Assembly: GCF_900230255.1 (NCBI RefSeq)
Contig: NZ_OCNJ01000002.1
Span: 372,001-436,000, forward strand
Source of the DNA: Caenispirillum bisanense
Lineage (GTDB): Bacteria; Pseudomonadota; Alphaproteobacteria; Rhodospirillales; Rhodospirillaceae
Reading direction: 5' to 3'
DNA: 64,000 nt
Position numbers and translations under genes: made by a program. The stretch's first letter is position 1, and each line of letters begins with the position of its first letter. Shown here one piece after another: positions 16,406-27,097 of this stretch. The notes under the pieces are model-generated. The model saw nothing but the letters and a program-made list of their open reading frames with translations. It was not told the origin of the DNA and made no database searches.

Positions 16406-17767
16406 ATGACGCCCATGACCCCTCTCGCCGCCCTCCTCGCCGATCTCGAGGCGGGCCGCACCACCGCCCGTGCGCTCACGGAAACGGCCCTGGCGCGGGC
16501 GGCGGAGGGGGAGGGGCCGCGGGTCTTCACCCGGGTCGACTCCGACGCCGCCCTGGCCGCCGCCGACGTGGCGGACGGGGTGCGGGCGGCGGGGCTGGAC
16601 GGCGGGCCGCTGCTCGGCCTGCCGGTATCGGTGAAGGACCTGTTCGACGTGAAGGGGCAGGTCACCCTGGCCGGCTCCGTCGTGCGTGCCGACGAGCCGC
16701 CGGCGGCGCAGGACGCGCCGGTGGTGCGCCGCCTGCGGGCGGCCGGGGCGGTGATCGTCGGGCGCACCAACATGACCGAGTTCGCCTTTTCGGGCGTCGG
16801 CCTCAACCCCCACTACGGCACGCCGAAGAACCCGTGGGACCGGGCGACGGCGCGCATCCCCGGCGGCTCGTCGTCGGGTGCGGCGGTGTCGGTGACCGAC
16901 GGCATGGCGGCGGCGGCGGTCGGCACCGACACCGGCGGCAGCGTGCGCATCCCGGCCGGCCTGTGCGGCCTGACCGGTTTCAAGCCGACCCAGGCGCGGG
17001 TGACGCGCGACGGCTGCTTCCCGCTGTCGCACGCCATGGACTCCGTCGGGCCGCTGGCTCCGACGGTGGACTGCTGCGCGCTGCTCGACGCCGTGCTGGC
17101 CGGCGAGGCGCCGCAGGCCGTGACGCCGTTCCCGGTGCAGGGGCTGCGCCTCGCCGTGCCGCGCTGCCTGCTGCTCGACGACATGGACGAGGCGGTGTCG
17201 ACCGCCTTCGAGACGGCGCTGCACCGCCTGTCGCAGGCCGGGGCGCAGGTGGATGGCGTGGCGGCGGAAGACCTGATCGACGAACACTACGTCGCCCGTC
17301 AGGCGGCGCAGGTGACGGCGGAGGCCTGGGCGCTGCACCGCGCCACTATCGGCCTCGCCGGCGAGCGCTACGACCCGCGGGTGCGGGACCGCATGAAGCT
17401 GGCCGAGGCGTGGTCGGCCGCCGACCTGGTCGACATGATCCACTGGCGCGACGCCTTCATCGCCCGCTGGGATCGCATGGCGGCGCCCTACGATGCCCTG
17501 ATCTGGCCGACCCTGCCGACGGTGGCGCCGGCCATCGCGCAGGTCGACGCCGACGAGGCGGCCTACAACACCTGGAACCGCCTCATGCTGCGCAACACGC
17601 GGCTGGTCAACGTGCTCGACGGCTGCGCCGTGACCCTGCCGGTCCACCGGCCGGGCGAGGCGCCGGTCGGGCTGCAGGTGGTCGGCCCGCGCGGCCACGA
17701 CCGGCGGGTGCTCGAAATCGCGGCCGGTGTGGAGGCCGTTCTGGCGGAGATGCGTCGTGTTCCATGA
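16406..17767 (+). CDS. Amidase (amidase-signature family)
   Basis: A 453-aa hydrolase with the full Ser-cisSer-Lys triad: K77 (VSVKDLFDV), S155 (IPGGSSSGAA) and S179 (TDTGGSVRIP). The amidase-signature core is typical (GTDTGGSVRIPAGLCGLTGF). The carboxyl part lacks the features that would identify GatA, and no gatB/gatC is nearby, so a small-molecule or carboxamide amidase is more likely than tRNA amidotransferase. It lies between ggt and a flavin reductase gene whose start overlaps its end by 11 bases, which suggests an operon for amide or peptide catabolism. Confidence 0.88.
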   Translation: MTPMTPLAALLADLEAGRTTARALTETALARAAEGEGPRVFTRVDSDAALAAADVADGVRAAGLDGGPLLGLPVSVKDLFDVKGQVTLAGSVVRADEPPAAQDAPVVRRLRAAGAVIVGRTNMTEFAFSGVGLNPHYGTPKNPWDRATARIPGGSSSGAAVSVTDGMAAAAVGTDTGGSVRIPAGLCGLTGFKPTQARVTRDGCFPLSHAMDSVGPLAPTVDCCALLDAVLAGEAPQAVTPFPVQGLRLAVPRCLLLDDMDEAVSTAFETALHRLSQAGAQVDGVAAEDLIDEHYVARQAAQVTAEAWALHRATIGLAGERYDPRVRDRMKLAEAWSAADLVDMIHWRDAFIARWDRMAAPYDALIWPTLPTVAPAIAQVDADEAAYNTWNRLMLRNTRLVNVLDGCAVTLPVHRPGEAPVGLQVVGPRGHDRRVLEIAAGVEAVLAEMRRVP

Positions 17768-18437
17768 AGTCGGCCAACCCCACGGCCTGCCGTTCAACCC
17801 GTTCAAGAGCTGCGTCATCCCCCGCCCCATCGGCTGGGTGACGACGCAGGACGCGGCCGGGCGGGTCAACCTCGCGCCCTTCAGCTTCTTCAACGCCGTG
17901 GCGAGCGAGCCGCCGCTGGTGGTGCTCGGCATCAACGGCCGCCACGCGGTCGGCGGCGGCGACAAGGACACCCTGCGAAACTGCCGCGAGACCAGCGAGT
18001 TCGTGGTCAACATGGCGACCCACGATCTGCGCGACGCGCTGAACAAGACCTCCGCCCCCCTGCCGCCGGGCGAGAACGAGTTCGTCCACGCCGGCCTGAC
18101 GCCGGCGCCGAGCCGCCTGATCGCGCCGCCGCGGGTGGCGGAGAGCCCGGTGCACCTGGAATGCCGCGTCCACCAGATCGTCGATCTGCCGAGCGACGAT
18201 CCTGCCAGCGGCAACACCCTGGTCATCGGCCGGGTGGTCGGGGTGCACGTCGCCGACGACGCGCTGACGGCCGACGGTCGGGTGGACGTGGAGAAGATTC
18301 GCCCCATCGCCCGCCTCGGCTACCAGGACTACGCGACGGTGGAGCGCGTCTGGCAGCTCACCCGCCCCAAGGGCGGCGGCGATGCGGTGGCGGAAGGAGC
18401 GGGGGCCGCGGCCGGGGTGCCGGCGGCGCCGCGCTGA
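17757..18437 (+). CDS. Flavin reductase-family protein (FMN-binding split barrel)
   Basis: A 226-aa protein. GTG 17757 is chosen as start: GGAG lies at 17746-17749 and the frame opens straight into the family sequence. SCVIPRPIGWVTTQDAAGRV, LAPFSFFNAVASEPPLVVLG and FVVNMATHDLRDALNKT are typical of the flavin reductase-like/DUF447-related FMN split-barrel group. Members bind FMN and supply reduced flavin or act as oxidoreductases. The overlap with the amidase gene implies translational coupling. Confidence 0.88.
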   Translation: MFHEVGQPHGLPFNPFKSCVIPRPIGWVTTQDAAGRVNLAPFSFFNAVASEPPLVVLGINGRHAVGGGDKDTLRNCRETSEFVVNMATHDLRDALNKTSAPLPPGENEFVHAGLTPAPSRLIAPPRVAESPVHLECRVHQIVDLPSDDPASGNTLVIGRVVGVHVADDALTADGRVDVEKIRPIARLGYQDYATVERVWQLTRPKGGGDAVAEGAGAAAGVPAAPR

Positions 18438-18452
18438 GGCCCTGAAACGCGA

Positions 18453-18483
18453 GAGGCCGGCGCGCCCGCGGGCGTCCGGCCTC
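18453..18483. terminator. Hairpin terminator between convergent genes
   Basis: GAGGCCGG (18453-18460) pairs with CCGGCCTC (18476-18483), with an inner GC-rich stem around CGCGGGCG. It separates the flavin reductase gene from the convergent small gene. Confidence 0.6.
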
Positions 18484-18510
18484 CGTTGGTCCCTGTGGCG
18501 ATGAGGCCGC

Positions 18511-18711
18511 TCAGGCGAGGCGCGCGCGCGCTTCGTCGATGCAGCGGTGGACGAGGTCGCGATGCAGCCCGTCGCGGGCCAGCAGCGCGTCCATGATCGG
18601 GTCGCCCATCAATTCGTCGATGGACGGTTCCTCGTTGGCAGCGTAGCGATCCGAATTGATGAAGCCGCTGTGCGGCGGCTTGAAGGACTTCAGCATCGTA
18701 CCTCTGTTCAT
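18511..18711 (-). CDS. Small hypothetical protein
   Basis: A 66-aa soluble protein. ATG 18711 is preferred because GGAAGGGAG lies at ideal distance upstream. It begins MNRGTMLKSFKPPHSGFINS and has an acidic-helical part (EEPSIDELMGDPIMDALLAR) and a basic C-terminus (DEARARLA). No signal, membrane segment or known domain. The strong ribosome-binding site and convergent terminator make it a likely real gene. Confidence 0.6.
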   Translation of the reverse strand: MNRGTMLKSFKPPHSGFINSDRYAANEEPSIDELMGDPIMDALLARDGLHRDLVHRCIDEARARLA

Positions 18712-19233
18712 CGCATCACTCCCTTCCTGCATTCTTTTCGTTTGGACGTTTCCCAGATTTTAGCAGGAGCGTGTTCAGGGTTTTCTCTGGTGCCGGAGCG
18801 GCTTCGTCTTGCCTTTCCTGTCCCGGCAGACCAACAACGCGCGCACCGCCTTGGCGTTGTCTTACAAATTGGTAAAGCGTCGGAGGCGCCGTCGTGTTCC
18901 CTGTAGGTAGGTGACCGCGCACACGGAACAAGGTGGGACACCACTTCGTCACCGGCAAGGGGCTGTCCGTCACCACCTGTCACGAGGTCGCGACCGGTCG
19001 GGTCTTCCGTGCGCAGCCCTATTTTTCATCCGGGATAGCCGTGCTGTCGAGGCGTCCCGAGGGATATCCACAGCGTCAAAAGGTGCATTCGGTCTTATGC
19101 CGGGCGCGGCGCGCCGCGACGGAGGTCGGCACCGGCGTGCGACCGAAAGCGGCTCCGTCCGACGGTGCCGCACCGGCCGTTGCCGGGCGGTGGTGGCTCC
19201 CGGCACAGTGGTCGCTCCATCGAGGAGACCCCC
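18712..19233. other. 522-bp intergenic region, no gene seen
   Basis: The first 200 bp are less GC-rich than the genome average and hold the promoter side of the small minus-strand gene. Open frames here have no ribosome-binding site or family resemblance and their codon pattern is not coding-like. No long inverted repeat or transposon end could be shown. GAGGAG at 19222-19227 is the ribosome-binding site of the next gene. Confidence 0.45.
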
Positions 19234-20208
19234 ATGGCCCTGCGCCGCCGCCCGCATACGCCGCCCGCCGCCGGCACCGCCCTGCCCCTGCCGGGGGCGG
19301 TGGCGCCCGCGGTCGCCGCCGCGCCGGCCGGCGACCAGGTGCTGCGCGGCATCCTCTACGTCGTGCTGGCGACCCTGCTGTTCGGCGTCATGGACGCCAG
19401 CATCAAGTGGCTGGGGGCGACCTACCCGGTGCCGCAGGTGGGCTTCTTCCGCTCGGTGTTCGGGCTGCTGCCGCTGCTGCCCATGGCGGCGCGCGGCCCC
19501 GGCGGCCTGCGCGGGGCGCTGCGCATGCAGCAGCCGGTGGGCGTGCTCGGCCGCTCGCTGCTGGCGCCGGCGGCCATGCTGTGCATCTTCGCCTCCTTCG
19601 TGCTGCTGCCGCTGGCCGAGGCCATCACCATCGGTTTCGCCGCGCCCATCGTCATGGCGGTGCTCGGCGTCTTCCTGCTGGGCGAGCGGGTGGGCTGGCG
19701 GCGCTGGGCGGCCATCCTGGCCGGCTTCGGCGGGGTGCTGATCGTGGTGCGGCCCGACGGCCTGTCGCTGAGCGTCGGCGCCGGCCTCGCCCTTGGCGGC
19801 ACGCTCATCTACAGCCTGTCCATGGTGTGGGGCCGCCGCCTCATGCGGCGCGACGGCGCCATGACGCTGGCGCTCTACACCCACCTGATCGCCATCGTCG
19901 TCCTGGCGGCGGTGCTGCCGTGGAACTGGGTGACGCCGACCCTGCCCGACCTGGCGCTCATGGCCGTCATGGGCATCGCCGGCGGCTTCGCGGCGCTGTT
20001 CCTGACGCGCGGCTACCAGCTCGGCCCGGTGGCGGTGCTCGGCCCCTTCGATTACCTGAACCTGCCGGTCGCCGCCTTCTCCGGCTGGCTGATCTGGCAG
20101 GAGATCCCCGGCACCCACGTGTGGTGGGGCGCGGCCGTCATCGTCGGCAGCGGGCTCTACATCGTCCACCGCGAGCGTCAGGCCAAGGCGGGCGGCAGCG
20201 GGGCCTGA
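19234..20208 (+). CDS. EamA/DMT-family exporter
   Basis: A 324-aa membrane protein with ten predicted helices arranged as two EamA repeats. The first contains LLFGVMDASIKWLGATYPVP and ends ADSITIGFAAP-like (EAITIGFAAPIVMAVLGVFL); the second carries FLTRGYQLGPVAVLGPFDYL. The first about 35 residues are a Pro/Ala-rich cytoplasmic extension. The family exports amino acids or other metabolites; substrate unknown. ATG 19234 follows GAGGAG by six bases. Confidence 0.9.
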   Translation: MALRRRPHTPPAAGTALPLPGAVAPAVAAAPAGDQVLRGILYVVLATLLFGVMDASIKWLGATYPVPQVGFFRSVFGLLPLLPMAARGPGGLRGALRMQQPVGVLGRSLLAPAAMLCIFASFVLLPLAEAITIGFAAPIVMAVLGVFLLGERVGWRRWAAILAGFGGVLIVVRPDGLSLSVGAGLALGGTLIYSLSMVWGRRLMRRDGAMTLALYTHLIAIVVLAAVLPWNWVTPTLPDLALMAVMGIAGGFAALFLTRGYQLGPVAVLGPFDYLNLPVAAFSGWLIWQEIPGTHVWWGAAVIVGSGLYIVHRERQAKAGGSGA

Positions 20209-20229
20209 CATTGCCGGAGCGGGGCGCCG

Positions 20230-20252
20230 GGTCTATATTGGCGGTATAGACC
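20230..20252 (+). promoter_or_regulatory. VapBC operator (perfect inverted repeat)
   Basis: GGTCTATA (20230-20237) and TATAGACC (20245-20252) form a perfect 8-bp inverted repeat with a 7-base spacer, ending directly at the AGGAGG ribosome-binding site of vapB. AbrB-type VapB antitoxins bind such repeats together with VapC, so this is very likely the autoregulatory operator overlapping the promoter. Confidence 0.8.
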
Positions 20253-20264
20253 AGGAGGCGCCCC

Positions 20265-20513
20265 ATGCCGCGACCCCAGACCGCCAAGCTGTTCATGAAC
20301 GGCCGCAGCCAGGCCGTCCGCCTGCCCCAGGAGTTCCGCTTCGAGGGCGAGGAAGTGCGCATCCACCGCGAAGGCAACCGGGTGATCCTGGAGCCGGTGA
20401 CCTTCGACGCCGAGGGCTGGCTCGGCGAGATCGCAGGGCTGGCCGAAGAGGGTGACTTCATGCCCCAGGGGCGTGAGCAGCCGGTCGCTCAGGATCGGGA
20501 GCCTCTGGAGTGA
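20265..20513 (+). CDS. vapB: VapB/VagC-type antitoxin
   Basis: An 82-aa antitoxin with a SpoVT/AbrB swapped-hairpin DNA-binding domain at residues 5-50 ([34 protein letters not shown]), the hallmark of VagC/VapB. The C-terminal tail ([20 protein letters not shown]) would wrap the toxin's active site. AGGAGG lies seven bases before ATG 20265, and the stop overlaps the toxin start (GTGA). Confidence 0.92.
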   Translation: MPRPQTAKLFMNGRSQAVRLPQEFRFEGEEVRIHREGNRVILEPVTFDAEGWLGEIAGLAEEGDFMPQGREQPVAQDREPLE

Positions 20514-20926
20514 GTTGCGCGGTCGACAGCAACGTCTGCATCGCGATCCTGCGGAACAAGGCTCCGATCGTCGCGCGCAGGCTCGCGGCGGAATTCGCCG
20601 CCGGGCGCACCGTCGCGCTGCCGTCCATCGTCCTGTTCGAACTGCGCTACGGCATCGAGCGCAGTCCCCGTCCCGATCACAACCGGCGTCAACTCGAGGC
20701 GCTCCTGAAGGCACCGTTCCGGCACCTTCCTTTCGAGGAAGAGGACGCCGTCATCGCGGCTCGCATCCGCGCCGATCTCGCCGCCGCCGGAACGCCCATC
20801 GGGGCCTACGACATCCTGATCGCCGCCCAGGCGCTCCGCACCGGCAGCACGCTCGTCACCAACAACACGGGCGAGTTCCGCCGCGTCCAGGGCCTCGCCC
20901 TCGCCGACTGGACCGCGTCCTCCTGA
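20510..20926 (+). CDS. vapC: VapC toxin, PIN-domain ribonuclease
   Basis: A 138-aa PIN-domain protein starting at GTG 20510, which overlaps the vapB stop by four bases. The acidic active site is present as D6 (AVDSN), E44 (LFELRYG) and D101 ([11 protein letters not shown]), with TNNTGEF near residue 117 as the fourth-strand motif. VapC toxins cleave tRNA or rRNA when the antitoxin is degraded. The sequence looks intact, so the module is probably functional. Confidence 0.92.
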   Translation: MSCAVDSNVCIAILRNKAPIVARRLAAEFAAGRTVALPSIVLFELRYGIERSPRPDHNRRQLEALLKAPFRHLPFEEEDAVIAARIRADLAAAGTPIGAYDILIAAQALRTGSTLVTNNTGEFRRVQGLALADWTASS

Positions 20927-20940
20927 CCCCGCCAAAAGCA

Positions 20941-20970
20941 GAAGCCCCCGACCTCGCGGCCGGGGGCTTC
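20941..20970. terminator. Bidirectional terminator between vapC and acnA
   Basis: GAAGCCCCCG (20941-20950) pairs perfectly with CGGGGGCTTC (20961-20970) around a 10-base loop, between two convergent genes. Confidence 0.8.
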
Positions 20971-21000
20971 GCTTCACGTCCTGCGTCTGCGCGCGTGGCC

Positions 21001-23685
<2,685 letters not shown>

Positions 23686-24113
23686 GGATCGCTCCTCGGC
23701 TCAAGTGGGTGGGTACGGCAGAGTCCGCCCCGCAGGTCGGGCGATCGCCTTACACCACACTTGCGCAGGTTTGTCCAGTGCATCCGGGTAGGCCACCCAC
23801 GTGTGCGCGCCGGATCACCCACCCCAGCGGGTGGGTTCCGGGCAGGGTGGGACTCGCCGGAAGTTGCGAAAGTCCAGGGTTTGCGCGCAACGGCGTGTCT
23901 CGCGGCCCGCCGGACGGGGTTCGAAAATTATCCGCCAACCCGCTTGACCCCCGCCGGAGATTCGGGTTACTTGATACAAAACAGAGGCCGTGTGTATGCA
24001 ATGATGCCCCTCCAGGCATAGACGACCGAAAAACGGTCGCACGGGGCGGCGGCTTTCGCGAGGGTCAAAAGGCCGGAAAACCGGCGCCCTCGACGGCTTA
24101 GGGAGGTTGTTCG
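23686..24113. other. Divergent promoter region and structured leader
   Basis: No protein-coding gene other than the leader ORF that follows. The left part carries the acnA promoter. The right part has a plausible sigma-70 promoter for the Liv operon (separate entry) followed by small hairpins: CGACCG-AAAAA-CGGTCG at 24023-24039 and CCGG-AAAA-CCGG at 24073-24084. The resulting leader of roughly 185 bases is long and partly structured. Confidence 0.5.
23971..24000 (+). promoter_or_regulatory. Candidate sigma-70 promoter of the CoA-ligase/Liv operon
   Basis: TTGATA at 23971-23976 and TATGCA at 23995-24000 are separated by 18 bases, close to the consensus, in a locally AT-rich segment upstream of a leader ORF and the acyl-CoA synthetase gene. 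Confidence 0.5.
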
Positions 24114-24194
24114 ATGTCCGAGGTCCTGCCCGCACTGCGGGCTTATCATGCCCGAATTCCGTCCACCGCGCAGGCGGGGAGGGTCGCCCGATGA
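24114..24194 (+). CDS. 26-codon leader ORF coupled to the acyl-CoA synthetase
   Basis: A short ORF beginning MSEVLPALRAYHARIPS and ending in VAR, 26 residues in all. GGGAGG at 24101-24106 is an excellent ribosome-binding site seven bases from ATG 24114. Its TGA (24192-24194) overlaps the ATG of the next gene (24191) as ATGA, the arrangement seen in translational coupling. A GCCCGC-ACT-GCGGGC hairpin (24128-24142) lies inside it. It could be a regulatory leader peptide or simply raise translation of the ligase. No homologue is known to me. Confidence 0.5.
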   Translation: MSEVLPALRAYHARIPSTAQAGRVAR

Positions 24195-26170
24195 GCGGCA
24201 TCACCTCCACCCGCGAGATGGACACGTTCCCCAAGCTCCTGCTGCACCATGTCGCGGTGCGCGGCGGCAAGGACGCCATGCGCGAGAAGGATCTCGGCAT
24301 CTGGCAGAGCTGGACCTGGGCCGAGATGAAGGACGAGATCTTCGCCTTCGCCGGCGGCCTGGCGGCGCTCGGCCTGAAGCGTGGCGAGGTGCTCGCCATC
24401 GTCGGCGACAACCGGCCGCACATGTACTGGGCCATGGTCGCCGCGCAGTGCCTGGGCGCGACCCCGGTGCCCATGTACCAGGACTCGGTGGCCGAGGAGA
24501 TGCAGTACGTCCTCGACCACGCCGAGGCCCGCATCGCCGTCGTCGAGGACCAGGAGCAGGTCGACAAGCTGCTCGAGATCAAGGACCGCTGCCCCAAGCT
24601 CGAAACCTTCGTCTACGAGGACGAACGGGGCATGCGCCACTACGACCAGCCCTTCCTGCACGCCTACGGCAAGGTGCAGGAGATGGGCCGGGACTTCCTG
24701 AAGAAGAACCCCGGCTTCATCGAGGCGGAAATCGCCAAGACCAAGGGCTCCGACATCGGCATCATGCTCTATACCTCGGGCACGACCGGCAAGCCCAAGG
24801 GCGTGATGCTGTCCTACGACAACGTGCTGATCACCGCGCGCAACGCCTCCGCCCTCGAAGGGCTGAGCGATGCCGAGGAGACGGTGGCCTACCTGCCCAT
24901 GGCGTGGGTCGGCGACCACATCTTCTCGCTCGCCCAGGCCTATGTCTGCGGCTACACGGTCAACTGCCCGGAAAGCGGCGACACGCTGATGATCGACCTG
25001 CGCGAGATCGGGCCGACCTACTACTTCGCCCCGCCGCGCATCTATGAAAACCTGCTGACCTCGGTGATGATCCGCATGGAAGATGCGGCGCCGATGAAGC
25101 GGAAGATGTTCAACTACTTCATGGACGTCGCCAAGACGTGCGGCCCGCAGATCCTGGACGGCAAGCCGGTTCCCTTCGGTGACCGCTTCAAGTACTGGCT
25201 GGGCAACATCCTGGTCTACGGCCCGCTGAAGAACGTGCTCGGCCTGTCGCGCCTCAAGCTGGCCTACACCGCCGGCGAGGCCATCGGGCCGGAGATCTTC
25301 GACTTCTACCGCTCGCTCGGCATCAACACCAAGCAGCTCTACGGCCAGACCGAGGCCTCGGTGTTCGTCTGCGTGCAGCCGACCGGCGCCATCAAGTCCG
25401 ACACCGTCGGCCTGCCGGCCCCCGAGGTCGAGGTCAAGATCGACGACAACGGCGAGGTGCTCTACCGCAGCCCCGGCGTGTTCGTCGGCTACTACAAGAA
25501 CCCCGAGGGCACGGCCGAGACCAAGGACGCCGACAACTGGGTGAAGACCGGCGACGCCGGCTTCTTCGACGGTGACGGCCAGCTGAAGATCATCGACCGC
25601 GCCAAGGACGTGGGCAAGCTGACCAACGGCGGCATGTTCCCGCCCAAGTACCTGGAAAACAAGCTCAAGTTCTTCCCGTTCATCAAGGAAGCGGTGGCCT
25701 TCGGCCACGAGCGCGACTACGTGACCGCCTTCGTCAACATCGACCTGGAAGCCTGCGGCAACTGGGCGGAACGGCGCGGCATCCCGTACTCGGGCTTCCA
25801 GGACCTGGCCGCCCGCGGCGAGATCTACGACCTGATCGAAGAGTGCGTGCAGAAGGTGAATGCGGACCTCAAGAAGGATCCCATGCTGTCGCACTGCCAG
25901 ATCCGGCGGTTCCTCACCCTTCACAAGGAACTGGACGCCGACGACGGCGAACTGACCCGCACCCGCAAGGTGCGCCGCCGGTTCATCGCCGAGCGCTATG
26001 CGGCGCAGATCGACGCCCTCTACAGCGGCGTGCCGATGGTGAAGGTGGAAAGCGAGGTGACCTTCGAGGACGGCCGCAAGGGCGTGCTGAAGGCCGACCT
26101 CAAGATCCGCGACGTCAAGGGCTTCGAGGCGGCGGCGCCGACCGAGACGGCCTTGCGCAAGACCGCCTGA
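24191..26170 (+). CDS. Long-chain acyl-CoA synthetase-like AMP-forming ligase
   Basis: A 659-aa adenylate-forming enzyme that activates a carboxylic acid to its CoA thioester. The phosphate-binding loop is canonical, YTSGTTGKPKGVMLS at about residues 193-207; YGQTEASVFVC and VKTGDAGFFDGDGQLKIIDR are the A4/A5 and A7/A8 motifs. Length and layout match the FadD15-like large acyl-CoA synthetases. It is the first large gene of an operon with a complete Liv-type ABC transporter, so it probably activates the acid the transporter imports (a branched, aromatic or dicarboxylic acid). ATG 24191 follows GGGGAGG. Confidence 0.9.
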   Translation: MSGITSTREMDTFPKLLLHHVAVRGGKDAMREKDLGIWQSWTWAEMKDEIFAFAGGLAALGLKRGEVLAIVGDNRPHMYWAMVAAQCLGATPVPMYQDSVAEEMQYVLDHAEARIAVVEDQEQVDKLLEIKDRCPKLETFVYEDERGMRHYDQPFLHAYGKVQEMGRDFLKKNPGFIEAEIAKTKGSDIGIMLYTSGTTGKPKGVMLSYDNVLITARNASALEGLSDAEETVAYLPMAWVGDHIFSLAQAYVCGYTVNCPESGDTLMIDLREIGPTYYFAPPRIYENLLTSVMIRMEDAAPMKRKMFNYFMDVAKTCGPQILDGKPVPFGDRFKYWLGNILVYGPLKNVLGLSRLKLAYTAGEAIGPEIFDFYRSLGINTKQLYGQTEASVFVCVQPTGAIKSDTVGLPAPEVEVKIDDNGEVLYRSPGVFVGYYKNPEGTAETKDADNWVKTGDAGFFDGDGQLKIIDRAKDVGKLTNGGMFPPKYLENKLKFFPFIKEAVAFGHERDYVTAFVNIDLEACGNWAERRGIPYSGFQDLAARGEIYDLIEECVQKVNADLKKDPMLSHCQIRRFLTLHKELDADDGELTRTRKVRRRFIAERYAAQIDALYSGVPMVKVESEVTFEDGRKGVLKADLKIRDVKGFEAAAPTETALRKTA

Positions 26171-26251
26171 CGCACCGGGCTCAACCCACAGTCACGCCGG
26201 GCAGCCGCCGCAAGAGCGGCGCCCGAGGAAGAAACACCAGGGAGGCACTGC

Positions 26252-27061
26252 ATGTCCGCCACAGGCCAGGACACGGGCAGGCGCATCGGCGACGTGGTGC
26301 TGAAGGTCGACAACATCTCGTTGTCCTTCGGCGGCGTCCGCGCCCTCACCAACATCAGCTTCACCGTGCGCGAGCACGAGATCCTGTCGATCATCGGCCC
26401 GAACGGCGCCGGCAAGAGCTCCATGCTCAACGTGATCAACGGCTTCTATCATCCGCAGGAAGGCGTGATCACCTACAAGGGGCAGGCCCGCTCGCGCATG
26501 CGGCCGCACGAGGCGGCACGCCAGGGCATCGCCCGCACGTTCCAGAACATCGCCCTGTTCAAGGGCATGAGCGCGCTCGACAACATCATGACGGGCCGCA
26601 ACACCATGATGAAGTCGAACATCTTCGCCCAGGCCCTGTACTGGGGCCTCGGCCAGAAGGAAGAGATCGCCCACCGCGAGCACGTGGAGCGCATCATCGA
26701 CTTCCTCGAGATCGAGAGCATCCGCAAGACGCCGGTCGGGCGCCTGCCCTACGGCCTGCAGAAGCGCGTCGAACTCGGCCGTGCCCTGGCGGCGCAGCCG
26801 GAACTCCTGCTGCTCGACGAGCCCATGGCGGGCATGAACGTCGAGGAGAAGGAGGACATGTGCCGCTTCATCCTGGACGTGAACGACGAGTTCGGCACCA
26901 CCATCGTGCTCATCGAGCACGACATGGGCGTGGTGATGGACATCTCCGACCGCGTGGTGGTGCTCGACTACGGCCGCAAGCTGGCCGAGGACGTGCCCGA
27001 TGCGGTACGCGCCAACCAGGAAGTCATCGACGCCTACCTGGGGGTGAGCCATGCCGCGTAA
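26252..27061 (+). CDS. livG: Branched-chain-type ABC transporter ATPase (LivG-like)
   Basis: A 269-aa ATPase of the HAAT uptake family. Walker A is GPNGAGKSS at residues 49-57, the signature region is LPYGLQKRVELGRALAAQP, Walker B is LLLLDEPMAGM, and the H-loop is IVLIEHDMGVVMDISDRVVV. The LivG-specific FGGVRALTNISF start and long insert before the signature are present. GGGAGG upstream of ATG 26252 supports the start. With LivF it forms the ATPase pair; the ligand is unknown. Confidence 0.92.
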   Translation: MSATGQDTGRRIGDVVLKVDNISLSFGGVRALTNISFTVREHEILSIIGPNGAGKSSMLNVINGFYHPQEGVITYKGQARSRMRPHEAARQGIARTFQNIALFKGMSALDNIMTGRNTMMKSNIFAQALYWGLGQKEEIAHREHVERIIDFLEIESIRKTPVGRLPYGLQKRVELGRALAAQPELLLLDEPMAGMNVEEKEDMCRFILDVNDEFGTTIVLIEHDMGVVMDISDRVVVLDYGRKLAEDVPDAVRANQEVIDAYLGVSHAA

Positions 27062-27097
27062 GGATGCTATTCGCACTATGAGCCGAGGAGCCGCGTG

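Noticed and set aside
16406-17767. GatA subunit of the tRNA amidotransferase
   Set aside because: The amidase-signature core fits, but no gatB or gatC is nearby and the context is ggt and a flavin reductase, so a general amidase is more likely.
18733-19230. Possible transposon remnant in the intergenic region before the DMT exporter
   Set aside because: No terminal inverted repeat, target duplication or transposase-like peptide could be shown; only short GTCACC repeats are visible.
23686-24190. Riboswitch in the long leader before the acyl-CoA synthetase
   Set aside because: The hairpins are small and simple and match no riboswitch pattern I know; the leader ORF explains the arrangement better.
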